This document shows positions 43,648-53,363 of a stretch of DNA of 64,000 nt, piece after piece; position 1 is the first letter of the stretch, and each line of letters opens with the position of its first letter. The position numbers and the translations under genes were made by a program. Below the pieces are notes generated by a model. It was not told the origin of the DNA. It ran no database searches and saw nothing but the letters and a program-made list of their open reading frames with translations. Origin of the DNA: Faecalicoccus acidiformans (GTDB lineage: Bacteria > Bacillota_I > Bacilli_A > Erysipelotrichales > Erysipelotrichaceae); contig NZ_JACHHD010000013.1 in the NCBI RefSeq assembly GCF_014202635.1, forward strand, positions 1-64,000, written 5' to 3'.

Positions 43648-44550
43648 ATGCCTGTTTCATTTGATGATTATTTAGTTGTGGGAATATCCAGTCGTGCTTT
43701 ATTTAATTTAGAAGATGCAAATGCTGTTTTTGAACAAGATGGTTTGGAAGCTTATCGCGATTATCAGCTGTCTCACGAAGACGAGATCTTGCAGCCAGGA
43801 ACTGGCTTTACTCTTGTTCAAAATCTTCTTTCTATTAACACGATTACGAATAAAAAGCTCGTTGAAGTTATCGTGATGTCTAGAAACTCTGCAGAAACGT
43901 CATTGCGGATCATTCATTCGCTGGATCATTATGGATTGGATATCAACCGTATGGCGATGAGTGGAGGAGAAACTATTTCTAGGTATCTCGATGCTTTTGG
44001 AGTCGATTTGTTTTTATCTTGTAACGAAGATGATGTCAATCAAGCCATCAACAGCGGATTTGCTGCCGGTTTGGTTTATAATACAGATCGTATTTATGAA
44101 CAGCCGGCCGATCAGATTCGAATCGCTTTTGATGCTGATGCGGTATTGTTTTCTCCAGAAAGCGAACGTATTTTTAAACAAAAAGGGTTGGATGCTTTTG
44201 TTGAAAATGAATTACTCAATGAAGATGTGGCACTTAAAAAGGGGCCTTTAGCTAAATTCTTGTTTTGTTTAAGTAATTTACAACAAAATACAAAGAATCT
44301 GCATTTGATTCGGACGGCGATTGTTACTTCGCGTGATAAGAATACAGGAAAAAGAGTTCTTAAGACTCTGCGTAAATGGAATATCGATGTAGATGAAGTA
44401 TTTTTCTTACAAGGAGCGGGAAAAACTGAAGTTTTGAAGAGCTTTGGCGCAAATATATTTTTTGATGATCAGGACATTCATGGACTTGGGGCCAGTGAAG
44501 TGGTCCCCAGTGCACGAGTACCCTATAAGAAAGGACAGGAACCAAAATGA
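43648..44550 (+). CDS. 5'-nucleotidase, cytosolic NT5C1 family
   Basis: 300 residues. The set LVVGISSRALFNLEDANAVF, VIVMSRNSAETSLRIIHSL, RMAMSGGETISRYLDAF and AFDADAVLFSPESERIF matches the cN-I (NT5C1A/B, PF06189) family, better known from vertebrate muscle, where it hydrolyses AMP. AFDADAV carries the HAD-type nucleophile Asp. It overlaps nusB in ATGA. Role in purine salvage is inferred. Confidence 0.87.
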   Translation: MPVSFDDYLVVGISSRALFNLEDANAVFEQDGLEAYRDYQLSHEDEILQPGTGFTLVQNLLSINTITNKKLVEVIVMSRNSAETSLRIIHSLDHYGLDINRMAMSGGETISRYLDAFGVDLFLSCNEDDVNQAINSGFAAGLVYNTDRIYEQPADQIRIAFDADAVLFSPESERIFKQKGLDAFVENELLNEDVALKKGPLAKFLFCLSNLQQNTKNLHLIRTAIVTSRDKNTGKRVLKTLRKWNIDVDEVFFLQGAGKTEVLKSFGANIFFDDQDIHGLGASEVVPSARVPYKKGQEPK

Positions 44551-44924
44551 ATCGACACGAACAACGCGTTATCGCAATGAAGAGCATATATCAAAATTTA
44601 CTTTTAGGAAAGGATATTCGACGGGCGGTTTATGATTTAACTCAGGGACAAAATGAAGTGGATGAGTTTCTATATGCATTGACAATTGAACTCATAGATA
44701 ATAAAGATGCTTATATCATGCAAATCAATCAGAGTCTGCGTGAGGATTGGACTTTTGACCGTTTAAGTCTCCTTGAACAATCTATCCTTTTAATTTCCTA
44801 CCAAGAATTAAAACAAGTTAAAACTGCCCGTGCTGTTGTTATCAATGAAGCCATCACTCTTGCCAAAGAGTATTGTGATGATTCTAGTTATAAACTGATC
44901 AACGGAGTATTAGATCGGCTATGA
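44547..44924 (+). CDS. nusB: Transcription antitermination factor NusB
   Basis: 125 residues, all-helical RNA-binding protein: WTFDRLSLLEQSILLISYQE and ARAVVINEAITLAKEYCDDS with NGVLDRL at the end. Binds boxA in rRNA leaders. Start of a long overlapping operon; ATGA overlaps on both sides. Confidence 0.95.
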   Translation: MNRHEQRVIAMKSIYQNLLLGKDIRRAVYDLTQGQNEVDEFLYALTIELIDNKDAYIMQINQSLREDWTFDRLSLLEQSILLISYQELKQVKTARAVVINEAITLAKEYCDDSSYKLINGVLDRL

Positions 44925-46270
44925 GTCAAGAACGGATCGTTGCGGTATCTAGTGTACTTCAGAGAATCAAAGTGATTCTTACCGAGACATTTGATTTTTC
45001 GCGTGTCTGGATCCAGGGTGAAATCAGTAATTTAACAAAACATAGATCAGGTCATTATTACTTTTCATTGAAAGATGAAAAAGGCGAGATGAACTGTGTC
45101 ATGTTTTCTTCATATGTTCGTCATTTAGATTTTTCCTTAGAAGAAGGCATGTCAGTTCAAGTACAAGCTTCCGTTAATGTTTATGAACCTCGCGGTTCAT
45201 TACAACTCTATGTTCGCAATATTCGACAAGATGGTCTAGGCGCTTTGTATCTTGAATATCAGAAACGATATAAAAAACTTAAGGAAGCAGGTTATTTTTC
45301 CGAAGATCATAAAAAAACAAAACCCGAGTGGTTTGATCATATTGCAATCATTACCGCCAAAGAGGGAGCAGCATTACAAGATGCTTTAAAAACGATTCAG
45401 CGACGTTGGCCGATGCTGAAGATCGATCTATACCCTAGTTATGTTCAAGGTAATCTGGCGCCAAAAAGTTTGATCAATGCGATTCAAAAAGCGGACCAAA
45501 AACAATACGATGCTTTATTGATCATTCGCGGCGGCGGAAGTTTTGAAGATTTGTTTTGTTTCAACGATGAAGAACTTGTTCAAACTCTATATAACTGTAA
45601 GACATATACCGTAAGCGGAGTGGGGCACGAGGTTGATACTACTTTATGTGACTTGGTTTGTGATCATCGTGCTGTTACTCCAACAGCGGCAGCGCAATGG
45701 GTCACGCCAGATCAGATCGAGATTTCTCAGAAGATTCGAGCTAGTCAAAAGCAAATCGAGAGTCGGATCCATACGATTTTACATCATCAGATGTCACAGT
45801 TGAAATATATTCAAAATCATCCTTATTTAAAAGATCCTTTGTCTTGGGTATATGAGAAGAAGATGCGGCTTGACTATGCGCAAGAGACTTTGGAACATAG
45901 TCGTTATCGTCTTCAACAAAACAAAGTACAATTGTTGAAGATCGATCATGAACTCTTCCAACAAATCAGACGTTTTTTTCATCTGAGAGCAATAGATATA
46001 TCTCAAAAAAACAATCAATTAACGCAAACGATCCTGATGGTACAAGAACGTAGAAAACAGCAATTTGCGCAAACTATGCTTTTATTGGATGCATGCAGTC
46101 CTTTAAAAATATTAGAACGGGGTTATAGCGTTGCCTTAAAAGGTGAAAAACCAATACACGATATCAAAGAACTCGAAATCAATGATCCTATCAAGGTCAT
46201 TGTTGAAAAAGGATCGTTTGATGCACTTGTTATATCGAAGGAGGAAAAAACATGGCTGAAAAACAATTAA
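44921..46270 (+). CDS. xseA: Exodeoxyribonuclease VII large subunit
   Basis: 449 residues. N-terminal OB fold (FSRVWIQGEISNLTKHRSGH), catalytic core with RGGGSFEDLFCFNDE and SGVGHEVDTTLCDLVCDHRA, and a long coiled coil at the C-terminus. Degrades single-stranded DNA to oligonucleotides with XseB. Confidence 0.95.
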   Translation: MSQERIVAVSSVLQRIKVILTETFDFSRVWIQGEISNLTKHRSGHYYFSLKDEKGEMNCVMFSSYVRHLDFSLEEGMSVQVQASVNVYEPRGSLQLYVRNIRQDGLGALYLEYQKRYKKLKEAGYFSEDHKKTKPEWFDHIAIITAKEGAALQDALKTIQRRWPMLKIDLYPSYVQGNLAPKSLINAIQKADQKQYDALLIIRGGGSFEDLFCFNDEELVQTLYNCKTYTVSGVGHEVDTTLCDLVCDHRAVTPTAAAQWVTPDQIEISQKIRASQKQIESRIHTILHHQMSQLKYIQNHPYLKDPLSWVYEKKMRLDYAQETLEHSRYRLQQNKVQLLKIDHELFQQIRRFFHLRAIDISQKNNQLTQTILMVQERRKQQFAQTMLLLDACSPLKILERGYSVALKGEKPIHDIKELEINDPIKVIVEKGSFDALVISKEEKTWLKNN

Positions 46271-46473
46271 AATTTCAAGAAGCAATGAAACGCCTTGATG
46301 CGATCGTTAATCAACTCAACGATCAAGATTTAGAGTTGGAGACCGCAATGGATTTATTTGAAGAAGGATTAATGTTATCAAAACAATGCTCAAGGCAATT
46401 GGAAGCCTTTGAAACAAAAGTCAATCAATTAATGGAAGTTCAGGAGGAGACTCATGAAGACCCTGAAAAATGA
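46252..46473 (+). CDS. xseB: Exodeoxyribonuclease VII small subunit
   Basis: 73 residues: KFQEAMKRLDAIVNQLNDQD then LELETAMDLFEEGLML, the standard XseB helices. Overlaps xseA by 19 bases and ispA by 20; AGGAGG lies before its ATG. Confidence 0.95.
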   Translation: MAEKQLKFQEAMKRLDAIVNQLNDQDLELETAMDLFEEGLMLSKQCSRQLEAFETKVNQLMEVQEETHEDPEK

Positions 46474-47305
46474 GTTTGAAGAATATCTGCAAAGCACTCT
46501 TCAAAAGGATATACCAAGTAAAACAAGAGAAGCTATGAATTATTCCTTGATGAATGGCGGCAAAAGAGTTCGTCCTATGATTTTGTTTGCTTTGTTACAA
46601 GATGCAGGAGTAGATCCACATAGCGGATTTTCATGTGCAGGAGCTATTGAGATGATTCATACATATTCTTTGATTCATGATGATCTTCCTTGTATGGATG
46701 ATGATGACCTTCGCCGTGGTCATCCTACTTGCCATAAAGCATTTTCGGAGGCAATTGCTGTTTTAGCAGGAGATGCTTTGTTGACAAAAGCATTTGAAAT
46801 TGTTCTTGAATCGGATGCTTCTGACCTTCAAAAAGTTAAATTAGTTAAATCTTTGAGTGAATGTGCCGGAATCAATGGAATGATATTAGGACAAGATCTG
46901 GATATGCAGACTGAAAATCATCCGCTGACCTCTTTTGATGAGTTAAAAAGAATAGAAATCTATAAAACAGGAATGCTGTTGAGTTTACCCATGCGTTGTG
47001 CCTGCGTTCTCAGTCAGCAAGAAGAACATATAGAAGCTTGGACCCAAATTGGAATTTTATTGGGAATCCAATTTCAAATCCAGGATGATATTTTAGATAA
47101 AACACAAACTAGTGAAGTTTTAGGAAAATCAACGAGTGATGAAAAAAATGACAAAGCAACTGCCATCTCTCTTTTGGGACTCCAAAAGGCTTCAAAAATT
47201 GTCTTAGACCTTGAACAAAAGATCAAAGATCAGTTAAATCAGATTCCCGGAGACCACGATTGCTTCCAGCAAATCTTAAACTATTTGATTCAACGTAAAT
47301 ATTGA
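46454..47305 (+). CDS. ispA: Polyprenyl (farnesyl) diphosphate synthase
   Basis: 283 residues. First Asp-rich motif DDLPCMDDDDLRRGHPT, second FQIQDDILDKT, and GGKRVRPMILF. Makes short-chain prenyl diphosphates (C15 by family) for quinone, undecaprenyl and tRNA pathways. Next to dxs, the entry of the MEP pathway. Confidence 0.94.
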   Translation: MKTLKNEFEEYLQSTLQKDIPSKTREAMNYSLMNGGKRVRPMILFALLQDAGVDPHSGFSCAGAIEMIHTYSLIHDDLPCMDDDDLRRGHPTCHKAFSEAIAVLAGDALLTKAFEIVLESDASDLQKVKLVKSLSECAGINGMILGQDLDMQTENHPLTSFDELKRIEIYKTGMLLSLPMRCACVLSQQEEHIEAWTQIGILLGIQFQIQDDILDKTQTSEVLGKSTSDEKNDKATAISLLGLQKASKIVLDLEQKIKDQLNQIPGDHDCFQQILNYLIQRKY

Positions 47306-47319
47306 TAGGAGATGTTTAT

Positions 47320-49179
47320 ATGCAGATATACGATATCAAAGATCCTTCGCAGATCAAAAATCTTTCGATGAAACAGCTCGATGTGCTCGCTCAAGATATC
47401 CGTCATTTTTTGATTCAAAATATCTCAAAAACCGGCGGTCATCTTTCCAGCAATCTTGGTATCGTAGAGATAACTATAGCTATGCACTATGTTTTTTCTT
47501 CACCTAAAGATAAAATGATTTTTGATGTCGGGCACCAATCGTATGTTCATAAGATCCTAACAGGACGTTCGACAAAATTTGCGACATTGCGAAAACTGAA
47601 TGGTTTATCTGGATATCAGAAACGATCGGAAAGTCCTCATGATTGTTGGGAAGCTGGTCATTCTTCTACTTCATTAAGTGCCGCTTTAGGTTATGCGATC
47701 GCAAGAGATGTACAACATCAAAACTATGAAGTTATTGCTGTAATTGGAGATGGCGCTTTGGCTGGAGGCATGAGTTTGGAAGCCCTAAATGATATAGGTG
47801 CTCAAAAACGCAAGATGATCATTATTTTTAATGACAACGCTATGTCGATTTCAAAAAATCGTGGCGGCGTCGAAAAAAGAATCACTTCGATCCGATCGAG
47901 TCATTTGTATCGTTCTATGAAAAATGATATAAAAGTAACACTGCCTCATAATAAAATGGGGGATGAAACTTTAAAAGTTTTTTCCTCGATTCGTGATCGT
48001 ATCAAATCCGGATTGATCGATGCTCCTTTGTTTCAAGAGTTTAATTTAGACTACTTAGGGCCTGTGGATGGCCACAATATACCAGCTTTGATCAAGGTCT
48101 TTGAAGCTGCAAAAGAGCATGATGGTCCTATTGTTGTCCATGTACGGACAAAAAAAGGAAAAGGGTATCGATATGCTGAACAAGATAAGATTGGTCAGTG
48201 GCATGGTGTTTCGCCCTTCAATATCCAAACAGGACAACCTTTGATGAAATTGCCGATCAATGAAAAAACCTGGTCAAATATCATCAGCGATGGTCTGATT
48301 GAACTGGCCAAAAAGAACAAAGATGTGGTTGCGATCACGCCTGCTATGGCACAGGGGAGCAAACTCTTAAAATTCGCCAAACTTTTTCCGGATCGTTTTT
48401 TTGATTGCGGCATTGCGGAAGAACATGCGATAACGATGGCAGGTGCTATGTCGTTAGGTGGTCTTCGTCCATTTGTCAGTATATATTCATCTTTTCTTCA
48501 ACGTGCCTATGATCAGATGAATCATGATTTAGGAAGAATGGATCTTCCTGTCGTTATAGGGATCGATCGAGCCGGTTTAGTAGGGGATGATGGAGAAACG
48601 CATCAAGGTGTTTTTGACATTTCTTTTTTACGATCCATTCCGAATTTGATCTTATCTCAACCAAAGGATGCTCAAGAAGCTTATGATCTCTTATACACTG
48701 CGTTTGCTACCAAACATCCATTCTGTATTCGATATCCTCGCGGTCAGACAGCGGTTACTGACAAAATAGACTTTCATTTGATTTCGATTGGATCTTGGGA
48801 ACGCTTCGATATTGGTTCTGATCCCAAGGCAATCATCATCAGTTATGGTCCGGATGTTGATCGCATCATACATACGATACACGAAAACAATTTATCTATG
48901 ATCGTTGTAAATGCTCGTTTCTTTAAACCGATCGATCAAGAAATGTGCAAGGAACTTTTTAATCTTGATCTTCCCATTTATGTCTATGAAACAGATGTCA
49001 AAATTGGCGGTTTATCAAGTGCTGTCTTAGAGTATCAAAACGAAATAGAAAATCATATCCATATTTTAGGAATTGATGATCACTATGTTCAGCATGGATC
49101 GATTCGCTCTCTTCGAAAAAAGGAACATATCGATTTAGAAAGTTTATTCAGGGAAATTGAGCGTTATGGACAAGATTAG
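47320..49179 (+). CDS. dxs: 1-deoxy-D-xylulose-5-phosphate synthase
   Basis: 619 residues from the ATG at 47320, with ATAGGAGAT upstream; a TTG at 47302 is in frame but has no site. Thiamine-diphosphate motif VIGDGALAGGMSLEALND to MIIIFNDNAMSIS; transketolase second domain AEEHAITMAGAMSLGG. First step of the MEP isoprenoid pathway. Confidence 0.95.
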   Translation: MQIYDIKDPSQIKNLSMKQLDVLAQDIRHFLIQNISKTGGHLSSNLGIVEITIAMHYVFSSPKDKMIFDVGHQSYVHKILTGRSTKFATLRKLNGLSGYQKRSESPHDCWEAGHSSTSLSAALGYAIARDVQHQNYEVIAVIGDGALAGGMSLEALNDIGAQKRKMIIIFNDNAMSISKNRGGVEKRITSIRSSHLYRSMKNDIKVTLPHNKMGDETLKVFSSIRDRIKSGLIDAPLFQEFNLDYLGPVDGHNIPALIKVFEAAKEHDGPIVVHVRTKKGKGYRYAEQDKIGQWHGVSPFNIQTGQPLMKLPINEKTWSNIISDGLIELAKKNKDVVAITPAMAQGSKLLKFAKLFPDRFFDCGIAEEHAITMAGAMSLGGLRPFVSIYSSFLQRAYDQMNHDLGRMDLPVVIGIDRAGLVGDDGETHQGVFDISFLRSIPNLILSQPKDAQEAYDLLYTAFATKHPFCIRYPRGQTAVTDKIDFHLISIGSWERFDIGSDPKAIIISYGPDVDRIIHTIHENNLSMIVVNARFFKPIDQEMCKELFNLDLPIYVYETDVKIGGLSSAVLEYQNEIENHIHILGIDDHYVQHGSIRSLRKKEHIDLESLFREIERYGQD

Positions 49180-49897
49180 GTTGGATGTCTTAGCCGCAAA
49201 TCAAGTCTCGACAAGAACAAAAGCTCAAGATCTGATCAAAGCAGGAAAAGTAAAGGTAAATGGAAGAGTAATGCTTAAACCTAGTTCTTTGGTCGATCCT
49301 AAAGATCAAATCGAAATAGATCAAAGAGACATGTATGTTTCTAGAGGGGCATATAAACTAAAAGCTTGCTTAGAAGAAAATGATGTATGTCTAGACCACC
49401 AAGTTGTTCTAGATATAGGGGCAAGTACTGGTGGTTTTACACAAATTTGTTTAGAATGGAATGCCTTAAAAGTATATAGCTTAGATGTGGGGCATTTCCA
49501 GTTGGCTCCTCTTTTGGAAGAAGATGATCGTGTAATCAAAATGGAAGGGAAAAATGGTCGTTATATCGAACCAGATTGGTTTGATGATCCCATTGACTTT
49601 TTATGTATGGATGTCAGTTTCATTTCTTGTAAGACGATATTAAAACCGGTTTTAGAAAAAATGAAAATTCGCCATTGTGCTATCTTGATCAAGCCGCAAT
49701 TTGAATGTGGTCCACAATATTTGAATGCTAAAGGAGTATTGAAGAATACGCGAGTTCAAAGATCGATATTAGACGATATGCAACACTTTATGTTTCAATA
49801 TTATGAAAAAATCCATATTATGGAAAGCCCCATTAAAGGACGAAACGGCAATCAGGAATATATGTTATATGCAGACAAAAGGAGGGATCTTTCGTGA
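49166..49897 (+). CDS. tlyA: TlyA-family rRNA methyltransferase
   Basis: 243 residues from the ATG at 49166 (a TTG three codons earlier is an alternative). N-terminal S4 domain (TRTKAQDLIKAGKVKVNGRV), then a FtsJ-like SAM domain (VVLDIGASTGGFTQICLEW). Predicted 2'-O-methylation of 16S/23S rRNA. Overlaps dxs; recN follows by a GTGA overlap. In many Firmicutes argR lies between tlyA and recN; it is absent here. Confidence 0.92.
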   Translation: MDKIRLDVLAANQVSTRTKAQDLIKAGKVKVNGRVMLKPSSLVDPKDQIEIDQRDMYVSRGAYKLKACLEENDVCLDHQVVLDIGASTGGFTQICLEWNALKVYSLDVGHFQLAPLLEEDDRVIKMEGKNGRYIEPDWFDDPIDFLCMDVSFISCKTILKPVLEKMKIRHCAILIKPQFECGPQYLNAKGVLKNTRVQRSILDDMQHFMFQYYEKIHIMESPIKGRNGNQEYMLYADKRRDLS

Positions 49898-51543
49898 TTG
49901 AACAATTATTTGTCAAAGATTATATCTTATTTGATTCAGCCATGATCGATTTTTCAAAAGGAATGTCTGTCATTACAGGAGAAACCGGGGCTGGAAAGAG
50001 TTTGTTGATCGATGCCATAGGGTATTTAATGGGTGGACGTATCCAGGGAAATATCGTTCGGAAAGGCAAAGATCGTTGTATACTTCAGATGGTATTAAGC
50101 CTTCCTGATGGTTCCATTTTAAAAGAATTAGAGGAGAATGGTTTTTTTATCGAAGATGAGCTCATCATCCAAAGAATTATCCAATCGAATCAAAAAAGTT
50201 CAGTGAGAATCAATCAACAGACTACAACTTTAAGCTTTGTGAAGAAACTCTGTTCACAATTGATTGATGTCCATTCTCAAATGGATACCTATTCCTTAAT
50301 GGATCCTCGTGTTCAAATGGATCTGTTAGATCAATACTCAAATGCTTTAGAATTACGAAATCAGGTCAAAGACGCTTTTAATGCCTATGAAGGTGCAAAC
50401 TCTTTATATCATAAAATTGAAGGGGAAGATTTAAATATTGATCAGTTAGATCTTTTAACAGAACAATGCAATGAAATCGACTCGCTCTATATGACGCCAG
50501 AGGAATATGATTCAATGGAACAAAGAATCGAGGAGGCATCGCATGCGCAAAGGTCGATTGATTCATTGTATGAGAGTTTAAGATTGTTAAATCAAGAAAA
50601 CGGAGTTTTGGACAATCTTTATTCTTTAAGTAAAAACTTGAATGAAGACACTGTTCTTCAAGAAAAGGCATCATGGATCCAGGATATTTACTATACTTTG
50701 AATGAGTTTAAAGATGAGATTGAAAAACGAAAAGAAGATCTTTTGCAAGGAGTAGATCAGTTGGATGAACTTCAAGAAAAAAAGTTCAAGCTCAAAAAAG
50801 CAATTCGTAAATATGGCGGGTCTTTAAATGCGATGTGGCAGCGAAAAGAAGAATTAATGAATCAAATCGATGCGATCTTGCATCGAGAAGATTTGTTGGA
50901 GAAGCTTAAAAAAGATTTGGACGCGAAAGAACAACATTATTTAAAACTTGCAAATTTGCTATCTCAACAAAGAAAAGACCATTTTCATGCCCTGTCTTTG
51001 GCTTTAGAAGATCATTTTAAGGATCTGATGCTAGAACACGCTCGCTTTAAAGTGAACTGCACTCCAAAACCTTATTCCGCTAACGGCATCGATCAAATTG
51101 AATTTGTAGTTTCAATGAATCCTGGACAACCTTTTTCACCCTTAAAACAATCTGCATCAGGTGGAGAATTATCTCGTTTAATGTTAGCTTTAAAAGTTGT
51201 ATTTCAGACAAAAAAATATACTGAAACCTTGATATTTGATGAAATAGATACGGGAGTGAGTGGAAAGGTTGCATTGAAAATGGGAGAAAAAATGCGTATT
51301 TTGTCTAAAAACTATCAAGTGCTCTGCATTACGCATCTTGCAAGTGTTGCAGCCTGGGCTCAAGATCATTTCACTGTGATCAAAACGTCAAATGAAAATG
51401 AAACAACAACAAAAGTTGTTTTGCTTGACTCTGCTCAATGCATTGATGAACTTGCTGTTATGTCTAGCGGTACGCTGACTGAAGCTTCTCGCCAAGCTGC
51501 TCAAGATTTAAAAAAGCGCACTGAAGGAACTTTTTATGGCTAG
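49894..51543 (+). CDS. recN: DNA repair ATPase RecN
   Basis: 549 residues with a GTG start preceded by GGAGGG. SMC-like: Walker A SVITGETGAGKSLLIDAIGY at ~residues 26-45, long coiled coil, signature SASGGELSRLMLALK and Walker B TLIFDEIDTGVSG. Acts early in double-strand-break repair. Confidence 0.95.
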   Translation: MIEQLFVKDYILFDSAMIDFSKGMSVITGETGAGKSLLIDAIGYLMGGRIQGNIVRKGKDRCILQMVLSLPDGSILKELEENGFFIEDELIIQRIIQSNQKSSVRINQQTTTLSFVKKLCSQLIDVHSQMDTYSLMDPRVQMDLLDQYSNALELRNQVKDAFNAYEGANSLYHKIEGEDLNIDQLDLLTEQCNEIDSLYMTPEEYDSMEQRIEEASHAQRSIDSLYESLRLLNQENGVLDNLYSLSKNLNEDTVLQEKASWIQDIYYTLNEFKDEIEKRKEDLLQGVDQLDELQEKKFKLKKAIRKYGGSLNAMWQRKEELMNQIDAILHREDLLEKLKKDLDAKEQHYLKLANLLSQQRKDHFHALSLALEDHFKDLMLEHARFKVNCTPKPYSANGIDQIEFVVSMNPGQPFSPLKQSASGGELSRLMLALKVVFQTKKYTETLIFDEIDTGVSGKVALKMGEKMRILSKNYQVLCITHLASVAAWAQDHFTVIKTSNENETTTKVVLLDSAQCIDELAVMSSGTLTEASRQAAQDLKKRTEGTFYG

Positions 51544-52708
51544 AGTTTTGTTTCATGTAGATCTCAATGCGTTTTTTGCTTCTTGCGAAGAATTAAAAGA
51601 TCCTTCATTGAAAAACAAACCCGTGGCCGTAGGTTCACTATCTAAACGAGGTGTTTTATCGACCGCAAATTACATTGCTCGCGAATATGGTGTACATTCT
51701 GCTATGCCGGTATATGAAGCGATAAAAAAATGTCCAGATCTTATAATTGTACAAGGAGATTATGCATATTATCGGTCAGTAAGTTCTCAGTTTTTTGATC
51801 TTCTGAAGAAATATACGCCTTTAGTTGAGCCTTGTAGCATTGATGAAGGGTTTATGGATGTAACGGAAATCATCAAGCGCTTTAAACGTCCTTTAGATTT
51901 GGCTTTCCAGCTCCAGGACGAGCTCTATAATCAGCTAGGTTTGAATGTATCGATTGGGGTAGCACCCACTAAATTTTTAGCTAAAATGGCTTCTGATATG
52001 CGAAAACCAAAAGGAATCACCGTTTTGAGAAAATCAGAAATTTCGACAAAACTGTATCCTTTGCCAATAGAGTCTATCGTCGGATTGGGAAAGAAAACAA
52101 TACCATTCTTGAAAGAAAATGGAATCGTAACGATTGCCGATTTTGCTGATGATAAAAACAAAGAATTCATTTTGCGAACTCTTGGTAAAAACGGTTATGC
52201 TTTGTGGATGAAAGTGCACGGAAAAAGCTCGGATCATTTAGATGTCTCTTCCAGCCGTAAGAGCATATCTTTATCTAGAACTTTCGAGCGCGACTTTTAT
52301 ACAATGGATGAGGTCCTAAATCAAACGCGTTTATTAACAAAAGAACTCAGCCAAAAAATGATTCATGAAGGGCAAATGGGCAAGATGATCTCCTTATCGT
52401 TGCGTGATACTGAATTCCACAATATTGTTCGTTCTATCAATTTAGGAACATATACGAATAGCTTTCCGATTATGAATCAAGCCATTCAGAATTTAGTGGA
52501 AACTTATTTTGAACCTGTTGGATATCGTCATATCGGAATCCACATGGGTTCTATTAAAAACCACGAAAAAGTTAACCAACAACCGACGATCTTTGAAGAA
52601 GTCGTTCCTGATACAGAAAGAATACTAGATACATTGAATAGACAACTTCAGGATAAAGTTTTTTTTAAAGCCAGTGATTTGTTAAAGAAAGAGAATTCTG
52701 ATGAGTAA
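51536..52708 (+). CDS. dinB: DNA polymerase IV (Y family)
   Basis: 390 residues. Catalytic acidic residues in LFHVDLNAFFASCEEL and EPCSIDEGFMDVT; little-finger domain at the end. Error-prone translesion synthesis. Overlaps recN by 8 bases and the next gene by 8 (ATGAGTAA). Its place inside this operon, next to recN, ties two DNA-damage functions together. Confidence 0.94.
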   Translation: MARVLFHVDLNAFFASCEELKDPSLKNKPVAVGSLSKRGVLSTANYIAREYGVHSAMPVYEAIKKCPDLIIVQGDYAYYRSVSSQFFDLLKKYTPLVEPCSIDEGFMDVTEIIKRFKRPLDLAFQLQDELYNQLGLNVSIGVAPTKFLAKMASDMRKPKGITVLRKSEISTKLYPLPIESIVGLGKKTIPFLKENGIVTIADFADDKNKEFILRTLGKNGYALWMKVHGKSSDHLDVSSSRKSISLSRTFERDFYTMDEVLNQTRLLTKELSQKMIHEGQMGKMISLSLRDTEFHNIVRSINLGTYTNSFPIMNQAIQNLVETYFEPVGYRHIGIHMGSIKNHEKVNQQPTIFEEVVPDTERILDTLNRQLQDKVFFKASDLLKKENSDE

Positions 52709-53351
52709 ATTACAGTTAGATTATTTTATAGACCCAGAAAATAAAATCTATCAACATCCCGAGCACTTTCATTTTAATACCGATTCTAAATTGTTAGCTA
52801 ATTTCATGAAAATCAAACCGAACGAAAGAGTTTTAGATATCGGATGTAACAATGGTGCTTTGCTAAGTATATGTGATCGTGAAGAGGTATCCGAATTGGT
52901 GGGTGTTGAAATATTGAAAGAACCATGTGAGGTGGCACGAAAAAACGCTTCCTCTTTTAAACATCCAGTTCAGATCATTCATTCTTCCATTATGGATTTT
53001 CATGATCAACCATTTGATGTAATTATTTCGAATCCTCCTTTTTTTCCTGTACAAAGTACTCACGAGCAAACGAAGATCGATTTGCGACAATTAGGACGAA
53101 TTGAAATAAATCTTACTTTACAACAGCTTATCCAATGTGTTTCGCGCTTGCTTAAATCAAATGGGAGGTTCTATTTTGTTCACCGCCCGAATCGCCTCAA
53201 TGAAATTGCTCAGACTCTTTATCAATATCATATGCAGATGAAAACAATACAATTTGCATACGATCAAAACATTGTCAAATCGGTTTTGATCGAGGCCATT
53301 AAAGAGTCTAATTGTGACTGTAAAGTACTTCAACCGATATTTATTCGATGA
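52701..53351 (+). CDS. tRNA1(Val) adenine-37-N6 methyltransferase-like
   Basis: 216 residues, class I SAM fold with VLDIGCNNGALLSICDREE and the amino-methylating motif VIISNPPFFPV. FHFNTDSKLLANFM at the front is typical of the YfiC/TrmN6 family. Exact target (tRNA or DNA/protein) is by family only. Confidence 0.87.
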   Translation: MSKLQLDYFIDPENKIYQHPEHFHFNTDSKLLANFMKIKPNERVLDIGCNNGALLSICDREEVSELVGVEILKEPCEVARKNASSFKHPVQIIHSSIMDFHDQPFDVIISNPPFFPVQSTHEQTKIDLRQLGRIEINLTLQQLIQCVSRLLKSNGRFYFVHRPNRLNEIAQTLYQYHMQMKTIQFAYDQNIVKSVLIEAIKESNCDCKVLQPIFIR

Positions 53352-53363
53352 TAGAATGTAAAT

